From contig JBIKUD010000043.1 in NCBI GenBank assembly GCA_044347745.1, positions 1-21,089 of the forward strand: a stretch of DNA of 21,089 nucleotides, in the 5' to 3' direction. This DNA is from JAIBBV01 sp044347745. GTDB taxonomy: Bacteria; Bdellovibrionota_C; UBA2361; JAFLCA01. The notes beneath the pieces are model-generated. The model had not been told where the DNA came from and ran no database searches. It was given only the letters and a program-made list of their open reading frames with translations. The position numbers and the translations under genes are program-made. How positions within the stretch are numbered: the first letter of the stretch is position 1; each line of letters starts with the position of its first letter. This document shows, piece by piece, positions 13,494 through 21,089 of the stretch.

Positions 13494-16280
13494 TCATCTG
13501 GCCAAAAACGCGGCCGTTATCGCCGTACCCGGGCTCATCGTAAAAATAAGTTCTCGCTGAGTCGTCTGATACGTCCCTCCCCATCCAGCAAATGCACCTT
13601 TGCGGTGAGGCGATGCGTACATACGTACCACCTGTCCATCGAAGTACCGTCCGTCGGGACAGCCTCCAGGGGTCACCGACAACTCTCCGAACCTTCCTCC
13701 TCGAACAACGATTTCGAGCGGCAAACACTGACTGAGCACACAGGCATCGCCAATGCCGTCCCCATTCACATCCTTCTGGTCAGAATTAAAAATGTGAGGG
13801 CAATTGTCCGCCGAATCACAGATGCCGTCCAGGTCAGAGTCATTGAGCGGATCCTGTGGGCATAGATCCGCAGGTGCGCATACACCATCCCCATCTTCAT
13901 CGTTGAATGGATCAAATTGGCAGCTGTCACAGGCATCCCCATGCCCATCCATGTCCTGATCACTTTGATTAACGTTCGAAACAAGCGGACAGTTGTCACA
14001 GCTCGCAGGGATTCCATCTACGTCTCCGTCCGCACCGAGAGTCGAGCCTGTTCGCACTCTGCGGGTGAGAATCCGCAACTCACCCTGAGTGCCAACACCA
14101 GACGCACGTAGATACGCGATCTCGGCTTCCGGAAGCGTTTGCGGGAGCGGCAAGGTGACGGCAAGCATACCAGCAGCATTACTTAAGACCTGACCAACTG
14201 CGATCGTCTGTTGTCCAACGAGCAAATCGATAATTACAGGGGAGTTTGACGCAAAGCCGTCACCACCAATCTGCACCGACCCATTTGGAACTAATTTTGT
14301 GGCATGACTAGTCTGGCAAGCGGGAGTCGAAGCTACAAGCTGAACATCTAGATCCTCTCTAAAAGTAGGTAAGAGCACCCCAGCCGGCACCGAAATCCCT
14401 AAAAATGGTCCGCTAGAGGGAATCGGAGGTGGATTACGAGGTAATCCCGCAGCATTGTAGCCATGAGGCCAGAGAATCCGTGTTGCGCCGAGATACTTGT
14501 TAACAACTCGCGCATATTCGAACTGCCCACGCCAATTCGGGTGAAAGAGCCCCTTTGGCCAAATATGCCAAGTCCCAAAAATCCAATCTTCTTTGTCACC
14601 ACACACGCCGTGATCTTTAAAGTGATCCTGGACCGATACATAGTGCACCCCGGCAATCTGCGCAGCGGAGGCGACTGCCTGATTCACGAGTACGTTCACC
14701 TCTCGCATCCATACTTGTTCCGAAGCGGAAAGCTTCAGATTTGACGAACCGGGAACCTGACTAAACGGACATTCATTTCCACCGGCGACTATTGGATAGT
14801 CGAGGGCAAGAACCGTAGCTTGCGGAGCGCTATTACGAAGCTCAGTCAACGTACTCACGAGTTTATCTCGCACCAGTGAAACGATATACGGAAAGGCATT
14901 TCTCAGTGTCAGGAACGGTAGACCCGGAAACGGTGCATAGTCCGGACAGTCGTCCACAGCGAGACAGAGTCCTAAAATTGGAGCAAAATGTGCATCGTTT
15001 CCTCCAACTGTAATCGTAATCAGGTCACGCGGCACAGCCTGGCTCGCGACCAACTGCGGAGGCTCTCCGAACCGGGACTCGCCGCTCGAACGTACATTTT
15101 CAGTTGTTGCGCCTGTGCACGCGATAAAATCAAGCAACGAGTTAGGATCCCAGGAGATGGGAAGGAACTCATAAGGCAAACGGACCTGTTGTGAGTACGC
15201 TAAGGCTGAGCGATTACAGCCGTTAAACACTCCCACCGAACTACCCACGAAGGGAAATACCCCTTCACCAGAGGAATAAGAATCTCCAAGAGCTGCGTAC
15301 GAGATTGAGGTCACTGGCACGGTGTGGTTAATCTGGTAGTTGCCGGAAGCAACCGAGGATCCTGCGCGCACAACAAATGTAAACAATCCCGTAGTTGGGA
15401 GTGAGGGGATGTGTAAGGTCTGACCCCAAAATGGATAGGTCCAGCTAACTAACGCTCCGGAAGGAGCGTACAAGTAGAGATATAAGCCCACGGAGCCACT
15501 CGCAACAAATGTAACTGAAGCACCCTGCACTCCCCGAAACGTAAAGCTGTCGATGTCAGCCGGTGTAATGGAGTCCGCACTGACCCCGGTCCCGGACAGG
15601 AGTCCGTTCTCATTAGAGCCTGGAATTAGCACGTTGTGTAAACTGTACGCAGCGGGTGTAATGGTCGTCGAAGAAACAACTACAGTGTAGCGGCCTGTTG
15701 AAAGCGCCGTGTACTCTACGCCAGTGGTAGACTGCGCAACCAAGCCCCCCATAGGATCCACGAGATGAAGGCGCGTAAATCCGCTATTCGAGCCCAATCC
15801 GAGCTGAATCTTTACTCCCTGCACGACCTGGAGCTCATAGCTGTCGATCCTCCCTCCGCCCATCATCCCTGATACGGCAGAATCAGGTAGCGCCCCCAAG
15901 GCGGAGGCCCCCGGCGCTCGAACATAGAACACAGAGAATGCCCCAAGGGCACCAACGTAAAAAGGGAATACACGGAGCCGGTAAACTCCGCCCGCAGCTG
16001 CAGTATGCCGAATATACTTGAAGCTGGTCGCTTGAGAATCAGAGTCAACAACGGCACCGGAGGGATTCAATAATTGATAGCTATGCCAAAGACCACCGGA
16101 GGTAGTAAGGAAGATGGTGTGTCCGGCAGACGCTTGAAAAGTGAACTCATGCGTCTGCTGCGTGGTTGTGAAAGTCGCATGAACAAAGGACCCGTCGACC
16201 AATGGCTCAGAGTGCGCGGGAAGACAGGTCGTAATAACAAAAAAAAACATGACCAAAATGCCCAATACAGCACGATGCAT
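13494..16280 (-). CDS. Exported multidomain SGNH esterase-like protein
   Basis: A 928-residue protein from the ATG at 16280, which has GGAG six bases upstream; a longer open frame to 16340 lacks a ribosome site and would bury the signal peptide. Residues 1-24 are a signal peptide (CLPAHS-EP). Residues 30-320 hold three similar beta-rich PPC-like modules (DSFTFRGVQGASVTF, TGRYTVVV). Residues 325-600 are an SGNH hydrolase of the SEST type: GDSYSSGEG with nucleophile Ser334, GGNDAHF at 426-432, and FHPNWRGQ with His580. Residues 750-848 are thrombospondin type 3 calcium repeats (DGDVDGIPASCDNCP, DEDGDGVC). Residues 853-927 resemble a divergent InlB B-repeat (AFAGWGG...ITAAFL), usual at the ends of surface proteins. 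It probably hydrolyses ester bonds outside the cell; the substrate is unknown. It is monocistronic as far as seen. Confidence 0.9.
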   Translation of the reverse strand: MHRAVLGILVMFFFVITTCLPAHSEPLVDGSFVHATFTTTQQTHEFTFQASAGHTIFLTTSGGLWHSYQLLNPSGAVVDSDSQATSFKYIRHTAAAGGVYRLRVFPFYVGALGAFSVFYVRAPGASALGALPDSAVSGMMGGGRIDSYELQVVQGVKIQLGLGSNSGFTRLHLVDPMGGLVAQSTTGVEYTALSTGRYTVVVSSTTITPAAYSLHNVLIPGSNENGLLSGTGVSADSITPADIDSFTFRGVQGASVTFVASGSVGLYLYLYAPSGALVSWTYPFWGQTLHIPSLPTTGLFTFVVRAGSSVASGNYQINHTVPVTSISYAALGDSYSSGEGVFPFVGSSVGVFNGCNRSALAYSQQVRLPYEFLPISWDPNSLLDFIACTGATTENVRSSGESRFGEPPQLVASQAVPRDLITITVGGNDAHFAPILGLCLAVDDCPDYAPFPGLPFLTLRNAFPYIVSLVRDKLVSTLTELRNSAPQATVLALDYPIVAGGNECPFSQVPGSSNLKLSASEQVWMREVNVLVNQAVASAAQIAGVHYVSVQDHFKDHGVCGDKEDWIFGTWHIWPKGLFHPNWRGQFEYARVVNKYLGATRILWPHGYNAAGLPRNPPPIPSSGPFLGISVPAGVLLPTFREDLDVQLVASTPACQTSHATKLVPNGSVQIGGDGFASNSPVIIDLLVGQQTIAVGQVLSNAAGMLAVTLPLPQTLPEAEIAYLRASGVGTQGELRILTRRVRTGSTLGADGDVDGIPASCDNCPLVSNVNQSDQDMDGHGDACDSCQFDPFNDEDGDGVCAPADLCPQDPLNDSDLDGICDSADNCPHIFNSDQKDVNGDGIGDACVLSQCLPLEIVVRGGRFGELSVTPGGCPDGRYFDGQVVRMYASPHRKGAFAGWGGTYQTTQRELIFTMSPGTAITAAFLAR

Positions 16281-16374
16281 GGCAGGCTCCGCTGGAATAT
16301 ATATGTAACTCGCTAGCCGATCATAGGAGTTTCCGGCCACTTAAGCTAGAGAAACCGCTAAGAGCCAGGACTAC
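16281..16374. other. Upstream flank of the SGNH gene
   Basis: This AT-rich leader contains the ribosome site GGAG just before 16280 and a run ATATATATG at 16297-16305. No recognised promoter could be placed. The decayed reading frame at 16375-16710 begins beyond it. Confidence 0.3.
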
Positions 16375-16710
16375 CTACAATATCTCTAACCTACGAGAAA
16401 CATGTGATTTCATGTTGTAAACGATCAGGAGCGCCAACAACTCACTAGCAACAGCGGCATTTGCAGCAACTGCAATTGGCGAGGCGAGCCGCACTACATC
16501 ACACCCAATACTAGAGTGAGGCGTTTCGACTGTACCCAACTGGGCGCCACACTCAGATCTTAGGCGACTAGCGAGGCCCTTTAAAACTTCGCTCTCTTGC
16601 ACAGAATAACGATACCAGTTCCCGTCACCCCTATAGTTACCGCCGACATGGGCGGTGATCCAAGGAACAACCTCTCCTCCTGCGCCACAAAAGTAGGCCA
16701 GCGCCTGCCA
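16375..16710 (-). pseudogene. Probable gene remnant without a start codon
   Basis: The minus strand is open for 111 codons after a TAA at 16711-16713 and ends at TAG at 16375. Codons begin with G or A much more often than expected by chance, and the translation looks protein-like (EVVPWITAHVGGNYRGDGNW, then a Leu/Ala-rich stretch). There is no ATG near its beginning; the first GTG is at 16602. An ATG at 16711 lies in another frame (MAGAG...) and would join this frame after a one-base shift near 16695. That suggests a frameshifted or truncated gene. I do not recognise the product. The overlapping plus-strand frame 16597-16881 looks less like a protein. Confidence 0.35.
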
Positions 16711-16812
16711 TTAAAAATTGGGTTAGACCAGCCAATGGGGCTTTATGCAGGAATAGCTCCTAAAGCACGGTCAACTGCTAAAAGGTCTCTCTTCGATACG
16801 GTATTGCCATTT

Positions 16813-17027
16813 GGACATCAATTAAATTTTTCTGAAATTTTGCCGGAACTCGCGTGCCCTCAGTGTAATGGTTCGCGCTAGGATTAAATATAATGGACTC
16901 CCTGCGGGTGGTAGTCTCTCTTTTCCGCTCAGTATATTTGCCCCTGGCTCGGCTCCGCCTCGCGATATACCGCTCACCTCGGGTCTTAAGTGGCTAAAGG
17001 CGGAAATTTAAATCATGAGCGGTATAT
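16813..17027 (+). repeat. Modular repeat copy 3, variant left half
   Basis: From about 16871 it follows the right half of the family: GGACTCCCTGCGGG hairpin with AGTC and a T run, CCGCTCAGTATAT, GC-rich linker, then the last module to GAGCGGTATAT (17027). Its left 60 bp are unrelated to copies 1 and 2 but nearly identical to the start of copy 5 at 19789, including 37 identical leading bases. It ends two bases before the stop codon of the 17030-17647 gene. Confidence 0.85.
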
Positions 17028-17029
17028 TC

Positions 17030-17647
17030 TTAGAGGTGTAATGTTTTGAAGATATCAGTGCCAAGCTCAACTAAAGCTCGCAGCTCCTCGTTAGATTGAG
17101 GATCCCCATACAAATGCAGCGACAATCGCCCAAAATTTAGAGTGAGTCCAAGATCGCTTTTCCCGGGAACCTCGTAGCGCTGGTGAAATTTAAGAACAAG
17201 TTCCTGCACGCTCAGAGGAAGCAGAGTCCTCATCAAATTTTTATCCCTAAAATCAAGGTAAAATAATTTATCAAACTCTGGATGACCTGCCTCATGGTCC
17301 TTAAACCCAATCGACTCAAGCACTTTATGTTCAACTCTAAAAGGTTGAAGCTGAAAATGCTCATGAAACTTAAAATTTGTTTTAATCGTTATCGAGACGA
17401 TATTCAGGAACTCGTTACGCCACTTTATCCGGCTAGTACTGAGGAAACACTCCCGATTCGTATCAGGTATCTTAATAGCAAGCACTGGACGGCCCAGCTT
17501 TGTACGCATCTCTCCTCCTACAGCTGATTGAATTTTCAGCAATAGGGCGTCTGCTGGTCGCCTTAAACGATCAAACCAAAATAAACTAAAAACAATGCCA
17601 ACGAGGGCAATAACTGCAAAAGGTAGGAATTCTAAATTTGCCGGCAT
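17030..17647 (-). CDS. Membrane-anchored protein of unknown function
   Basis: A 205-residue protein that I do not recognise. Residues 6-26 (EFLPFAVIALVGIVFSLFWF) form one membrane segment, followed by DRLRR, so the remainder is probably cytoplasmic. Residues 45-200 look like a mixed alpha/beta domain with a strand-rich middle (NIVSITIKTNFKFHEHFQLQ), EFDKLFYLDFRDKNLMRTLLPLSVQELV and a final strand-helix (GRLSLHLYGDPQSNEELRALV). No catalytic motif is evident. The ATG at 17647 has only a weak purine stretch upstream. It is divergent from the 18020 gene across 372 bp. Its stop lies two bases from repeat copy 3, so its native 3' flank may have been replaced by the element. Confidence 0.75.
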   Translation of the reverse strand: MPANLEFLPFAVIALVGIVFSLFWFDRLRRPADALLLKIQSAVGGEMRTKLGRPVLAIKIPDTNRECFLSTSRIKWRNEFLNIVSITIKTNFKFHEHFQLQPFRVEHKVLESIGFKDHEAGHPEFDKLFYLDFRDKNLMRTLLPLSVQELVLKFHQRYEVPGKSDLGLTLNFGRLSLHLYGDPQSNEELRALVELGTDIFKTLHL

Positions 17648-18019
17648 ACTTTAGGCCATAACTTACACTGAGCACCCCCAAGCCAAAAGACTCAAACTAA
17701 GCCTGGGCACGCAGCCTACTAGGTCGAGGACAACTCAAATTTATGTTTCAAACCTCTAGACCTTGAGCTTCTTCGAGCTTAAATCCTCGAATGGGCAAAA
17801 TCTGGGAGCAACAATCTATTGCTCCAGCAAATCGCCAAGTTACTAAACTTACACAGTTAAACCAGGTCATAGCTACTAGAAAAGTCGAGACAATCGCATC
17901 ATGACTGGGATTACATCACACTTTTATTTATTTTTGCATAACAATACTCATAGCTACTGCGCGCCCGTGTCAAATAACCTCTTCGGTTTGGATTACGCGT
18001 TTTTGAAAAAGGTTGATTT
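17648..18019. other. Divergent intergenic region
   Basis: This 372-bp, partly AT-rich region separates two divergent genes and should hold both promoters. A direct repeat GAGCTT-N4-GAGCTT lies near 17764. I could not place a reliable -35/-10 pair or a sigma-54 site, and no gene is visible. Confidence 0.4.
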
Positions 18020-18505
18020 ATGTTGGGTCGTATTATTCACCTACTATTTCTAATATCGACACCCCTCCTGCTTGCGTCTATTGCTCACGCCACTGACCGA
18101 GACAAGTTTGCAACCCTTCCCAATGACATTCGCTGTTTTAAAGATCAGTCAGCAGAGCAGGTCCCCAGCTCGCAAGATGGCTGCCCTGATTACAAAGCCA
18201 CCTTTACGCGCACCTGCAATGCCGGGTTTATAGCAAATAGCCAAGTGCAAACATTTAAAGATCTTTGCAGTCTGCACAATATCTCTGGTGTAGAAGACTA
18301 TTGCCGCTCAGTCTGCGCCTCCACTCCTAATTGTTCTCTTTTCCAATTGAACAGTTCCGAGAGTAATTCCTACTCTACATGGCCCTTTCCACAGTGTAAA
18401 AATATTCAAACCTTCACCTGCGACTGCCGACGCGACTACGAGTCCCCGCCCTTGGAACCTTTATTTCAGACTGATAGTACTACAAATTGGATGAATAATT
18501 TATAG
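18020..18505 (+). CDS. Small exported cysteine-rich protein
   Basis: A 161-residue protein of unknown family. Residues 1-24 form a signal peptide (IIHLLFLISTPLLLASIAHA-TD). The mature part has ten cysteines (IRC, DGCP, RTC, DLC, DYC, SVC, NC, QC, TCDC), enough for five disulphides, so it should fold in the periplasm or outside the cell. No enzyme motif is visible. A good ribosome site AAAAGG lies about seven bases before the ATG. It stands alone: a divergent gene is upstream, and a convergent one lies downstream beyond a hairpin and a miniature repeat copy. Confidence 0.8.
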   Translation: MLGRIIHLLFLISTPLLLASIAHATDRDKFATLPNDIRCFKDQSAEQVPSSQDGCPDYKATFTRTCNAGFIANSQVQTFKDLCSLHNISGVEDYCRSVCASTPNCSLFQLNSSESNSYSTWPFPQCKNIQTFTCDCRRDYESPPLEPLFQTDSTTNWMNNL

Positions 18506-18514
18506 ACGTGGCAC

Positions 18515-18534
18515 ATGCTTCAAGGCAGAAGCAT
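18515..18534 (+). terminator. Hairpin just after the cysteine-rich gene
   Basis: A perfect seven-pair stem ATGCTTC/GAAGCAT with loop AAGGCA begins ten bases after the stop. Only TTC follows instead of a T run, so it is a weak intrinsic terminator at best. Confidence 0.35.
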
Positions 18535-18818
18535 TTCATACAATTAGCTGAGTGGTAAAACTTCGATACATCAAAGATAAAAATGTGGCCCCTAATTTTT
18601 AGGTCAAAAATCAAAAGCTTGGATGTCCTGCTGTTTCTGAGGCATTTCTTTAGTCACGCATACTTTTTCTTTTCAGAATACCGTGCGGTTATAAATATTC
18701 CGCACTCAATAACTGAGCCGCGAGTGTCACGGTGAGCTTTGATGGCAGCAGTGGCCGCCTCAATAAATTTCTCTCTCGAGAGCTAACTGCCTCGGTGAAT
18801 CTACGAGCTGCAGACGGT
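18535..18818. other. Non-coding stretch before the miniature repeat
   Basis: No gene is visible. One clean hairpin GTGCGG/CCGCAC with an AT-only loop lies at 18683-18705, and a short palindrome CTCTCGAGAG lies near 18775. Neither has a recognised role. Confidence 0.35.
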
Positions 18819-18933
18819 ATATACCGCTCACGATTTAAATTTCCGTCTTTAGCAAATTGAGACCCGAGGTGAGCGGTATATCGCGATGAAAGGTAAGTGC
18901 CAAAGGCGGAAATTCATTCTGCGCTCAGTATAT
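18819..18933 (-). repeat. Miniature 115-bp copy 4 of the modular repeat, opposite orientation
   Basis: On the plus strand it runs ATATACCGCTCACG ... GTGAGCGGTATAT (18819-18881) and then CGCGATGAAAGG ... GCGCTCAGTATAT (to 18933). This is the reverse complement of the last and first modules joined directly, without linkers or central module. It sits between two convergent genes and ends 30 bp from the stop of the minus-strand gene. Its outer boundaries are intact, unlike those of copy 1b. Confidence 0.85.
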
Positions 18934-18963
18934 TCGCAACTGAGTGTAAATAGCCTCGCAGGG

Positions 18964-19593
18964 CTAAGCAATTTTTAAGAGGTTATTCAAGGCTTCATTC
19001 ACATGATCGCTTAGCCGATCTCCAGAAAGTCCGACCCCTTCCCCCTCCTCTCTCGCAATCTTCCTAAAGATCTCAGGAATCTCACCCACGCTTTGAAAAG
19101 GCGCCCTCGGCATCGTCGCAGCTATCAAATCTGTTACTGCACGAAACTCCCTCTGCGCTTTTAGATCCGCTATCAATGAATCAGCGCTACGAGAAATTCC
19201 ATCTCTAACGTCCTGGCCCATGCTTTCTGGAAAAAGAGGTTGAACTCCTAGTTTCATCCTAACAGAGCCATCCTTGTTTGTAGCTGCGGCAAGTGTATAC
19301 TGAACGCTAACCCCTCTCTCGGCATATTGTCTTACCAATGGCTCGAATTGATCTGTCGCATCGGACGCAGCTTGCGGGCTCCAACCAAGATTTCGAAGAA
19401 GATTTCCAACTGCCTCTCTGTCACAGTTCAATCTCATGTTACCCGGTATCCCCGTTTTGCCAGCAATCGCTTGGTCCTGCTCTTGAACGGTCGGCAACTC
19501 ATCAAGATTTCCAGCTTGAAAGAATTTCTCCACCGTTTCAGGAGTCAGACCGCCCTTCTCAACTGCGTCGATCTTTTGGGTAGATGTATTCAT
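18964..19593 (-). CDS. Cytoplasmic protein of unknown function
   Basis: A 209-residue protein from the ATG at 19593 (MNTSTQKID...); a GTG two codons upstream is also possible, and AGAG lies five bases before the ATG. There is no signal peptide or membrane segment. The first 50 residues are probably disordered (KGGLTPETVEKFFQAGNLDE, EQDQAIAGKTG). The middle is mixed (LLRNLGWSPQAASDATDQFE, VSVQYTLAAATNKDGSVRMK), and the last 80 residues are mostly helical. I recognise no family. It is monocistronic; its 3' side meets the miniature repeat and its 5' side has a palindrome at 19683-19699. Confidence 0.75.
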   Translation of the reverse strand: MNTSTQKIDAVEKGGLTPETVEKFFQAGNLDELPTVQEQDQAIAGKTGIPGNMRLNCDREAVGNLLRNLGWSPQAASDATDQFEPLVRQYAERGVSVQYTLAAATNKDGSVRMKLGVQPLFPESMGQDVRDGISRSADSLIADLKAQREFRAVTDLIAATMPRAPFQSVGEIPEIFRKIAREEGEGVGLSGDRLSDHVNEALNNLLKIA

Positions 19594-19682
19594 AGTCACT
19601 CTGATAATCGTAGACTGTAGATTTGGCCAATAAAAAATATCTATCGAAAGTTATGAAGTGGAACAACAAAAACGTAGCATAA

Positions 19683-19699
19683 ATGGGCAAAATACCCAT
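19683..19699. promoter_or_regulatory. Palindrome ATGGG-N7-CCCAT upstream of the 18964-19593 gene
   Basis: ATGGGCAAAATACCCAT has the same outer arms and length as the operator candidate at 8645-8661. No sigma-54 promoter lies at the matching distance, so it may be a site for a related regulator or a coincidence. The remainder of 19600-19788 shows no gene. Confidence 0.35.
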
Positions 19700-19788
19700 C
19701 CCTTTTTGAACGCAAGCTAACTAATTGATTTTATGAATGAGTAATCGATGGCAGAACCAATCTTCCGCAGTAATTCTAAGATCTTACC

Positions 19789-19953
19789 GGACATCAATTA
19801 AATTTTTCTGAAATTTTGCCGGAACGCTCGTGCCCGCAGTGTATTGGTTCGCGCTAGGATCAAATAAAATGGACTCCCTGCGGGTGGTAGTCTCTCTTTT
19901 CCGCTCAGTATATTTGCCCTTGGCTCGGCTCCGCTTCGCTATATACCGCTCAA
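19789..19953 (+). repeat. Truncated modular repeat copy 5, variant left half
   Basis: It has the same variant left half as copy 3, then the GGACTCCCTGCGGG hairpin, CCGCTCAGTATAT, GC-rich linker and ATATACCGCTCA. It stops there: the last module is missing. The left 69 bp can be read as a short peptide ending CPQCIGSR-stop, compared with CPQCNGSR-stop in copy 3. Confidence 0.8.
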
Positions 19954-20084
19954 CTATCTTTGGTTGGTTGGAGATGTAGGATTCAGATTGACTTACTGTT
20001 TGTTTCCCCAGTTCTCGTGCTGTCGCTTTTATTTACATTGCTAGTTCTGGCAGTTTTAATACTGCAGCGACAAAGCAAGAGACG
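19954..20084. other. Intergenic region downstream of the protease gene
   Basis: It contains a long-loop inverted repeat TGTCGC/GCGACA (about 20024-20072) and a small hairpin CAGT/ACTG near 20051-20064. There is no T run and no gene. Confidence 0.3.
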
Positions 20085-21089
20085 TTAAAACTGCTCCAGA
20101 CCTCGGGTAACAAGAGCGTCGCCCGCAGATTCACTAAATATGCAAGCACTTTCATCCCCCGCTCCCGTACTGGGGTAAACGCAGCGACAATTTTGGCAAA
20201 TTCCCTTATACATGGCGCAGGCTCCTGGCTCGTCTTTTACCGGCCCCCCCAATGGCGGGCAATCACTGTTCAACCTACACTGATCGTTGGCCTTACAACT
20301 CACACGGCCGCAGGCACAAGCCCCATCAGGAGCCTGACCGCAAACTTCTCCAGGTGGACATGCACCGCCGCAGGCTGGTGCAGCTGATGCTGCGCATGAC
20401 TTACTCTTTTCGACACATTTACATGTGCCAGCCTCATCCGAACAGGTCTTTCCTTCGGGACAGTCCCCGTTGCAAGCAGGCGCTGCTTGATTCTCGCATT
20501 GATTCAAGAAATCTAGATAATCTTCGACTATCACATTTGTAACTGCGACATCCGGTAGAGGTGCTGGGGTTGGTGGCGGTGGAGTTATATATTCGCAGGT
20601 GCAATTATCGGGACGGCAGAAGGCATACGGATCAAGTTGCGGTCTTGGTAGGCTATAGTCCAAGCAGCCGTGTTCGGTGGTAGTGTTCACTTCGCACTGT
20701 TCATCATTGTCGACATAGCCATTGCCACACTTGGATACATCGGACCTCGCGTCAAGGTTAAGATACTTATCGCCGTAGAGATTGAGAAAGTTCGCCCGTT
20801 CTACAGGTCCGCAGAGGTGTGCAATTGCCGCTCGCGCTTGATACAGATTCAGGGTCGCAAGATTTCCACCGCTTGCACTCACGTGCTCATTCAAGACCTG
20901 CCAGTTCATCAGGCTCAGATTCTCCTCTGAATGCCCAAGGCCCAAGATATGGCCCAACTCGTGGCAAGTACATGGGCGTTACGGCCGAGCAGCCAAGGAT
21001 TGCTTTCGGGATTCTCACGCGAACCCTCCACAATGACGGTTCCCCGGGACGGATTAGCAACTCCGACCACAGTTCCCGGAATTTCATCC
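20085..21089 (-). CDS. Exported metzincin-like zinc protease, 5' partial, frameshifted at the active site
   Basis: Two minus-strand frames join. From the window edge, codons starting at 21088 give DEIPGTVVGVANPS...GRNAHVLA. After a missing base near 20963-20965 the frame continues HELGHILGLGHSEE...SLMNWQ and runs on to the stop at 20085. HExxHxxGxxH plus the following Met-turn is the zinc site of metzincin proteases. The C-terminal 200 residues are Cys-rich: CGNGYVDNDEQC (a myxobacterial-type CGNG repeat), then two copies of AxPAC.G.CP.G..C......C.C, probably extracellular adhesion or stability modules, separated by a Pro-rich linker. In the second frame alone only a TTG at 20957 could start translation, after the HE of the motif, so no active enzyme would result. 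Either a sequencing error or a recent pseudogene explains this. The 5' end lies outside the window. Confidence 0.8.

Noticed and set aside
16597..16881. Plus-strand 94-codon reading frame
   Set aside because: It overlaps a more protein-like minus-strand frame and runs into repeat copy 3, has a Pro/Ser-poor-quality composition and no ribosome site; only its last 23 codons are repeated elsewhere.
20887..21087. Separate 66-residue protein at the right edge (MKFRELWSE...)
   Set aside because: It is in the third frame, overlaps both parts of the frameshifted protease and lacks any family features; it is a shadow frame.

Overview
The window is about 21 kb of bacterial DNA of moderate GC. It encodes a flagellin, several exported proteins with calcium-loop or cysteine-rich modules (DNDGDG, thrombospondin type 3, CGNG...C repeats) and parallel beta-helix proteins. 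That mix suggests a motile Gram-negative bacterium of the broad delta-proteobacterial type (Myxococcota, Bdellovibrionota or Desulfobacterota-like). No marker gene fixes the lineage, so this is a weak inference. I saw no rRNA, tRNA, CRISPR array or complete insertion sequence.

Layout. At 1-2471 (minus) is a long helical-repeat protein that runs off the left edge. A 178-bp MITE-like palindrome follows, then a small nucleotidyltransferase (3031-3498, minus), a cluster of palindromic repeats (3522-3900) and a membrane/ankyrin protein (4047-4736, minus). Between 4888 and 10726 three large minus-strand genes encode two exported parallel beta-helix proteins and a flagellin. The flagellin carries seven FG-GAP/VCBS-type calcium loops between its conserved ends, as expected for a seven-bladed beta-propeller. 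Divergent from it is a SIR2-family NADase-like gene (10960-12864, plus), followed by two tandem 270-275 bp palindromic repeats. Next is a 928-residue exported SGNH esterase-like protein (13494-16280, minus), then a decayed gene fragment and single unknown genes separated by further repeat copies. The right edge holds a metzincin-type zinc protease whose frame is broken exactly at its active-site motif.

Regulation. Both beta-helix genes are preceded by good sigma-54 (-24/-12) promoters. Each promoter has a GGGA-N5-TCCC palindrome whose centre lies exactly 48.5 bp upstream of the middle of the -12 GC. This points to one shared regulator for the two exported proteins.

Repeats. A modular repeat family bounded by ATATAC/GTATAT occurs at five places in seven full, partial or miniature copies, nearly always between genes and often directly against a stop or start codon. 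The full form is a giant imperfect inverted repeat with a terminator-like hairpin at its apex. This family and the sigma-54/palindrome pair are the least explained signals in the window.
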